64,000 nt of DNA, from contig NC_058337.1 in NCBI RefSeq assembly GCF_905475395.1, positions 104,898,368 to 104,962,367 of the forward strand, given 5' to 3'. The position numbers were made by a program, and so were the translations under genes. The notes under the pieces are model-generated. The model was not told the origin of the DNA and did not search any database. It worked only from the letters and a program-made list of their open reading frames with translations. Positions 40,201 to 49,200 of the stretch are shown here, one piece after another. This stretch comes from Chrysoperla carnea. Its lineage: Eukaryota > Arthropoda > Insecta > Neuroptera > Chrysopidae. The number at the start of each line of letters is the position of its first letter. The stretch's first letter is position 1.

Positions 40201-43200
40201 TTTTTTTTATATTCTATGTACATATTAGTTGAATAAATCTACTGGATTTTGATAAAGAATTCGTTAAATTTTTGCAAATGGCTAATTTTTTTCTTAAATA
40301 AGTTTCTTGTGTTGTAAAAACATACAGAAAAAGATTTTGGTGTATATCAATTACATTTATTACCACATTACACAAACCAAGATAATTGTCTCAACTCAAG
40401 ACAACAATGGATTTGAATTGAGTTTCTTGAACTTTAAACTGACTTCATTTTAATATTTTTTGTTAGCTTTAGTATTTATACAAAAGCGGAAGTTGGGATG
40501 CGTTCTTAATTTAAATTCCAGAAAAATTTTGTAGTAATAACTCTTACGCCCAGTATTTCAATTAAAGTTTAAGTGAAGACATTTTTTGAGCTCTCACTGT
40601 ATTTTACATGCAGGTAGAATGGTTATTTTATACAATCCTCTGTTTTGCCTTTTCGTCTTTGGGTTAAGCTTTCAAACTTATTAAAAAAAAAAAAAAACTT
40701 GAATATTGACATAAAGTACTAAATGTTGACATAAAAACAAATTCAGAAAATTGTAACTTTTAGAGGAGTCGCTGTGTTTTACAATCGACAGATTTTTCTA
40801 TGAAAACCGTGATTCTGAAAATATTAAGCCCGTTTTTTGCTGTTAATAGCGTACATACATGAATTCAAAATATTATTTAGTTACCTTGTTCCTTTAATTC
40901 TACGCTAGGTTTGGTTTTTTCTTGTTTTTTTGTTGTTTTTTCCCGAGCCGTATATTGTTTTTTTATTAAATGCAAACATTTAAAAAATGCATCCAAAGTT
41001 GGAAAACATTTACATATTAAAAATATACATAATATAATGAGTAACACAAATGTTACGATAGAAGTAATTGTTGGGAGATTTTCTTTAAAATCATCCCAAA
41101 ATTTTTCTAACCACCCTTTAGGATTAAAACCATCCCAAAAATTGTCGAACCATCCCTTGGGATCAAAACCATCCCCTATGTTTTTTGAAAAATCTTCTAC
41201 TGTTTTTGAAATATCGTCAACTTTCTCTTTTAGAAATTGGCCACTCTTTTTTGAAATATCTCCAACTTGCTCATTTAAAAATTGACCACTCTTTTTTGAA
41301 AAGTCTTCAGCATTTTTTGAAATATCTTCAACTTTGCCATTTATAAATTGACCGCCTTTTTTCGAAAAGTCGTCAACGTTTTTCGGAATATCTTCAAATT
41401 TCTCTTTTATCGCTTGAATATTCTTTTTTGAAAAATCTTCAACATTTTTTCCAAAATGTTGTAAGTTTTTTGAAATATCGTCCCAAAACATTTTATTTTA
41501 TTCACTAACTTTAATTAACGATCACAAAATTAAACTAATTTGCTTGATTTAATAATGCGATTATTTTATAAAAATTTTATGTTTTTATTGACGGGTATTT
41601 CTTTGTTTTAATTTGGGAGGAAAAATATGCGTGGAGAATCCCCACTATCCAATTTGACAATCTTTTCATTGGTATTATCTTATTGGCAGAGTGGCGCATG
41701 TCATAGAAATTTTTTTCTTATCTATGAGGAACTATAACATAACTGGTCTAGCTGCTAGTTCTTGCCATGTATGCGGTCAATGTCCAGTAACATTTGTTTA
41801 GTATTCTGTTAATTTTCTATAGGACCCTTTTAAAAAAAAATTATTCACGTGACCTAGGCCATGGTTCTTTGGTTGTTATATATAATATTGGTGTAATATG
41901 CGCAAATTATATAGTATGTATTATATGGGTATATCAGTTATATATGTGTGACATGTAAGTATGTGTAATGTGACAGAGTAATTAACACTATTAAACTTTT
42001 GTTTTATCTCTAACGGTTTACAAGATGGATTCAACGGATCCAAGACCCAATTAACCTATGTTGCTTATTTACGAACTCGACCTAATTTTTTACGTCCTAA
42101 GCATGCTATAAAAATTTCAGCTTGATATCTCTTTTCGTTTTTGAGTAACAGACAACCGGGAATGGACTAATTAGGTGATTTTATGAACACCTATACCAAC
42201 ATTTTGTTCATAGTATCAATATTTTTAAGCGTTACAAACTTGAGACTAAACTTAGTATACCTTGGTATATTTCATATACATGGTATAATAATGGTTAAAA
42301 AAATTTTATTTTTTACTATTTTAATGGTAAGAAGTTCAATAATTTTTTTAAAAACTTTTTGTTTATGTTTATTCTTATTTGTAGAATGCCTGAAGAAGGA
42401 TCATAAAGATCCGAAACTAACAGCAGTTTAAGAATATTGTAAAAAATAATAAAAATATATAGCGAAAAATCTGCGAAAAATAATTTTATATTAGAAGTTT
42501 AAAAGAGTATAAGAATCGGTAATTGTTGATTTCTACATTACCTCCTTAAATAAATTAAAATAACCTATAAATATTTATCAAATGCAACAATTTTTGCACA
42601 TCAATAACTCGAAAAATAAATATTCTAAATGTAATGGAATTTGACATGCACAATTTGAATTTTAAAATGTATGATTAGACGGTTTTTTAGGGAAAATAGA
42701 AAAAGAACAAAATTTATTATATATACTACGTGTGGATCGCGGTTTTTACATTGAGAATTTTGCAACTCAAACGATTTTACTCACTAAAAATGGTTAAATT
42801 TTAATATTTTTTCAAGTTTTAAATAAATCTTATAAAATATTGTTTATATACCTTGTGCCTGAGCAAGCCGCCTTTTACGACGCAAAAGACATGATGAAAT
42901 TAGGATTATTATTATAATTATTTTAAATATTATGATCCAAAAAAAGATTGCGTTACGTCCGAATATCCCAGTATCCGAGGAATCGTTTGTGAATTCCGTC
43001 GGTAAAAATTCTTTTGAAGTTTCATCTGTCATTTTGTTTTAATTTTAATTTACTTATGAAACTAACTGAACACAAACACAATAAACTAACTTGCTAACAG
43101 TTGGTATGATAATGATGCTGTGATTCAAGATTCAAGAATGTGTGTTCAGATGATATCTGTGTTAGCTGATATGAGGAAACATATGTGTGTATGTTTGGGA

Positions 43201-46200
43201 ATTCCCCACTGTGCATTGTTTTCCTTACTATTGGCACACTATAATTATTTTGTACGGTATTTCCAAACAAATCAACGCTTTTATACACTTCAAAATGTTT
43301 ACAATCATGTAACTTTCTTATTCTTGGTTCTTTTGGACTCTTCTAAGAGTCATTTTAAGGAAAAAAAGGCTATTTTAAAAGTGCGCTACTCCAATATACT
43401 CTAGAGACAAAACGCGTGGGCTGTTTTTGATGATTCAGCAGTCAATAGACTTGTCTTAGAATAGGATTTAAAACATTATTTCAGTAAAAAAATCAACAAG
43501 GCCTATAAATTTAATCATAGTATTGCGTAATTACCTTGTGCCGCTAATTCCCGTTGGATCTCAAGTTGTTTACGTTGAAAATAACATGCTAAAGCAATGA
43601 TCGATATTACAAACAACACAAATATAACCATAAAAACAATCATTGGGGTGTTATCAAGACCAAAATGCGAAGAATCATGTTTTAGAAAATTTGCTGTCGT
43701 CCAAAATGGATCTGATGTTTTAAAATCTGACATTTTGTCGTAGTTTTAAGTCACTTCTGAATAACGATCACAAAAATTAATTAATACGATTAACGACAGT
43801 AAATTTAAAATTGACGATATTGTTCATAAATGTTATAATTAGTTCACATTATGTGTGTGTTGTCCTTGACATGAGAAAAATGAATGTTTGGGGAATATCC
43901 CCACTAAATCCATTTTGCAAAGTTTTCGTTAGAATAAAGCATAGTGGCGCACGCGACAAACACAATATTCTGATTCTCGTTGAGTTTTTCAATGAAAATA
44001 CGATGCTTGAAACTATACTCAACATTATTACGTCAGATAATTAAAAAATGGATTCAAAACAGTTTTAAGCTCTCAAAAATTCGTTAAGATGGCTCTAAAT
44101 TTTAAACACGGAGAACGTATTTTGTGTTAGTAACACAAAACTAATGTGCTATTCCTTTTTCAAGGAAACCTCACCAATCTAGGTACTATAAAATTAAAAC
44201 ACTTAAATTAAATTTCAATTTTTTTTTGTTGGTAAGATTTTGTAGATTGGCTCAGTTTTATTGAATAGAAGTATACATACATAAAAATAATCAAAATAGT
44301 TTTTAATTACCTTGTGCCGCTAATTCTCGTACAGTTTCCCGTTGTTTACGATAAAAATAGCATGATAAACATACACCCAATATTACAAACAACACAAATA
44401 TTACCAAAAAAATTTTAAATATTTGTGGAAAATCATGTTTTGGAAAATCAGATCCAAAAGATGTGGAATCATGTTTTGGAAAATCAGATCCAAAAGATGG
44501 GAAATCATTTTTTGGAAAATCAGATGGATTATTACCGAAATTAAAAGTTTTATCTCCTATCGTCCATGTTGACATTTTGTTGTTTTAAAATCACTTTTAA
44601 ATAACTGAACACAAAAACTAAACTTACTTGTTTAACAATTAATTTTTGAATGACGATATTGTTTATGAAATTTTATTAATAAGTGTTACTTTGATACAGG
44701 AAAATTATTTTGGGTAATTCCCTACCTCTATTCCACTTACAATACCTCCATTAACCATTTATAAAAGTTGTTATTAGTATATGGTAAATTGGCGCAGGAA
44801 CTCAAATTTTTTTTCTTTTATATTTATTATTTTATTTTGATAATATAGTCTATAAGTTAAAATAGACCTTTTTCACATTTTTTTTTCTTTTTTTTAAATA
44901 AAAGTAAATGTCTTGTTAATTAATTAAAAGTAAATGGGCTAATTTTTTTCTCCGATTTTTTTGAAGCCATATGACCGAGAAAACAGACAATGAAAATCAT
45001 TAAAATTCAAATTGGCGAAAACGATCCGGAAACACACGATGTTACACGAAGCTTGGTTTGACGTCATTTAAAGTTGATAATAGTGATATATGTATTAATT
45101 AATACAACTGTTGACACTGTTTTATTGTCATTGCTTGTCGGATTGACATCACAGATCAGGTGTGCGGTGGAGCCAAAAAAAAAATCGTTTTAAAATATTT
45201 CATTATTATTAACAATTTTTTTCATAGTGTTTTAATTATTAAAAATGCGTAATTTTTGAGTTTACAGGCTCTACTCGACCTATATTTTCAAAAAAATTTG
45301 GTCGTAATTATTTCGTTTACGGATGCGCCAGTATGTGCTTGTCTAAATATTGTACTTTTTGTCTTATTTGTTGTTAAGGATGTTCCAGCATGGTATTTGC
45401 AGTTTCTATGTTAAAGCAATGGTACAATTTTTTTTTCGACAGAATTTAACGAAAAATTAAATTTAAGAATTTAATAATGCTTACTATTAATTCCCAAAGT
45501 TTCAGAAATTTTGACCGTTTAAAATGGGAAATAATTATGCCAACGTCCCAATTTCGATCAATTTACGTCAAAATTAATATCTCGAAAGTGAAAATTAATT
45601 TCTAAATTTTTTTTTTAGAATTTTATTGTATAAACATTTTTTTCTACTTTTTCTTCAATATATAATAATATCATAAAAATTGTTGGAGAGACCGGACATT
45701 TTACATGCTTTAAATGGGACATGACCCTCGAAATCGCGAACTTTGTCTTTAAATATCTCGCGATCTAAACGGTCAAAAATTATGAAATTTTAGGAATTCA
45801 TAAATAAAGCTATTATAAACCCGAGAAAAAAAATTCGGCCAAATCTGTCGAAAAGTGATTTCATGCTGGTACTACCTTAAAATATAATTAGTGTAAAATC
45901 TGTAGGTATTTGGTTTGATGACGCGCGATCGATGGTAATTCCTTCCTTTTTATTATAAGATGTTATGCTATTTACACGTTAACGTGCATATAATGTTTAT
46001 TGTAATTTTAAAGGCTACTAATGTACCACGTAAATAATAGTAATAAACTTATAAATATTGGGTGCGTTTGGCGGAAAAAAGCGCTTGAGAGCGCTTACTA
46101 GCGCTGAAAAACAAACTGTACAGTTTTAACTCTTATTATTTCATGGAATTCACATGCTATTACTGCATTGTTATATTTGGAGACTTAGCAAGAATTACAT

Positions 46201-49200
46201 CTCCTGTATTTCGATTACTTGCAAGAATATTATACTAGCGGTTACCCAAGGCTTCGGTGTCGTATAGTATATAATTTGAAGGTTACAATGTATAGTGTCT
46301 TCAGAGCGCCACAACCTATCATGCTTGTAGAACAGAGCGCTTCATGTCATAAATGATTATATTTAAAAACTATTGTTTCTAAATATCGCAGTCAAGATTT
46401 TACCGTGAAAATATGAAAATTTTTTTACCTACACGGGGAAACGTGTAAACTAGACACTGAAGAAAAATGAAAGATTGGGAAACCTGTCAATATATCAACT
46501 ACAGATTCCTAATATTTTTTAAAATAATAATCACATAAGTATACCTAAAAGGGCGTCAAATGAATGACTCGCCGATGCGCCTAGATGAATAAGGTCGGCC
46601 TTGAATATATCCATCTTTTTTATCCAACGGTAGTTGCCTGCTGTCGAATTTGCCTATTACCTATAAAAATTTTAAAACTAGACTTGATACCATAACAAAA
46701 TTTGAAATTGAAATTAAAATTGATTAAAAAAGGAAGTTATAAGCATTTAAAGGTTGTTGCTCATCTCCTTTAAGCAAAATAGTTTTATGTGTAATCTTTA
46801 TGGCGATACCGTGCAATGACGTCACGAAACAATATCTTCCTCTTTGTTTAATTAAGAATTTTAAACGTTCATATGTTGCATACTACTAAAAATTTTCAAA
46901 AACAAACTTCACTTTTCTGTCCGACCAGTGAGAATTCTTCAAATAAAGTGATAAAAAAATTTATTCAACATCTCTATTGTACATGAAAACTAATGATCCG
47001 AAAGCATGCGTAAAAGTTGAACACTAAATCGTTTATCGGCGCTATATATAACTTGTATTTCTATTACATGTGAAGGTCGCATTTAGTAAATTAAATGCGA
47101 TGGGCTGGGCTTTATGATTTATTTATATTTTTCCTGGAAAATACTTTGATGAAAATAATTAAAGTTTATAATAATTATTATTCTTCTACAGTTATGTACA
47201 CACTTATATCACAAGCTCGCGGCTTTAAAGAGGGACAATCGAGGCAATTTTCTCGTCCAAAAAGTAATTATCAAACAACTTGCAGCTTTTAGCCATAAGA
47301 TACATGGGGGCACTCAACTTTTAACCCAAGGTGGGAGGGGACAAAGAGAAATTTGGGACCTAAAAAGAAGAAAATTTGTAATTTTTGGTCTAAAAATTTT
47401 AGAAAATTCAACAATATTTTAGCATAAACATACATTTTGCCAATAAAATTTGTGGTTTGTCTAGGCCCAGAGGCGGGCAGCCACTCCTCCCTGTTTTCCT
47501 CTTGATACGCATATGATAAAATTATGGACTTAGTTGAATGTAGCTATGCTAGAAATCTCAAATTCTAGAAATCAGTGTCTATTTATTAAGAGTTCTTAGG
47601 ACCCAAAAAATATGAAAATCTAGCTTATTTAATGTTATAGAATTTTTCGAGACACCTTCAGGATCGATTCACATTAAAAAAAATCCATGTGATTTTCACA
47701 TTTTTTAAAAGATGGTTGGATCTGTAGTTTCTGAAATGTAACCTAAAATCGTATATGAACACTTATCGTTCAACTGCAAAATGAACCATTTTCCTGGTAG
47801 GACACCAGAAAATTATTTAAGAGATTTTATTTTCCCAAAAAAACAAAAACAAAAAAAAAACAGGGAAAATTGATAAATTATATTGAAAAACCGGCTTACG
47901 CTATGGTTTTTCTTTTGCCATTGGCTAAATAAAAAAAACCAGAAAAATTTTTGAATCCATCTTCGTTACGACTATTATGACTGACTTAAAAACGTTTTTA
48001 GGTACTTACATAAAATGCATACCCAACGTAATTCATTATGGTTGAGCATATCTCTGTTGTCATATCACAAGTGTTTTAAAGTCAATTAGAATTAGATAAA
48101 CAAATAAAACGGTAAAAATTTTATATTTGTGTTTATTTTTTTAGGTATTCAAAAAAACCGTCATCATTACGATATAGTCAAGCGTTACAATTAGTTGGGC
48201 GTGTAGCAACAGTTGAACAATGGTGGGCACTATATAGTCATATGATACGATTAAATGATTTACCATGTCACACAGACCTGCATTTATTTAAAGAAGGTAT
48301 ACAGCCTATGTGGGAAGATGCGGCAAATGCAAAAGGCGGCAAATGGGTAACTATTTACATTTATTGTCTTACTGTTCAATTTGTTTTGCTGTTTTCACTA
48401 AAAATAATCTTTTCGTTTTTTTTTAGGTGGTGAGACTGCGAAAAGGTCAAGTTGGTCGAGCATGGGAGAATCTTTGTATGGCAATGTTAGGTGAACAATT
48501 TATGGTAAACATAAATTTTATTTTAATTGAAATTAAAGTCCCTTTTTCAATTCTTACTATAAGTAAAAGTTTTTTTTGATAAAAATGCTCACAATGTTTA
48601 TCTTAAACATTTTTTGATCGAAAACCAAGTGCGAAAATAGTCTGTAAGATGAAACTTGACTTGCCTTGGAGTCAGAATCTCTATTTAGGTTATTTTTACT
48701 TGTTGTGACTATCTTTTGCATGAGATACAACTGGGTCATAAAATTCGCTTTAGTGTCTAGCATAATTTGGTTTGTTTCCAGCTAGTATCGAAACATTTGG
48801 CGTGTTAAAAAACAATCCGAGGATTTTGAAGACGACAGATTTTAAATTGCAGAAGTCGTCAACGTCCGAAACAATATTTTGTGAAGCTTATCGATTAGCC
48901 TTCAACGCCGCACCCGAAATTTGTCTTATGAAATGGATTGACTCAAAAAGGTTGATCCATTAATGATATTGTATCGTTCATGGTCTTGATGTGGTTCACA
49001 GACATAGAGAATGGGCCAAGCAATATCCTCAAGAAATTGACCGTAAAGACGGCGAATACCTGTCTCTTTCTCATATACATAAAAAACATCAACTTCTTAT
49101 ATATTTGTCCCTCTTATAAATTTTTGCTTTTATTTACTGTACAGTTAGATAAGAACGTTCAGCCCATTCTCAATGTCTGTGATCTGATTACAATGGCTTT

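Noticed and set aside
40911-41285. 124-aa + strand ORF opposite exon F
   Set aside because: It is the antisense shadow of the 22-aa repeats in exon F.
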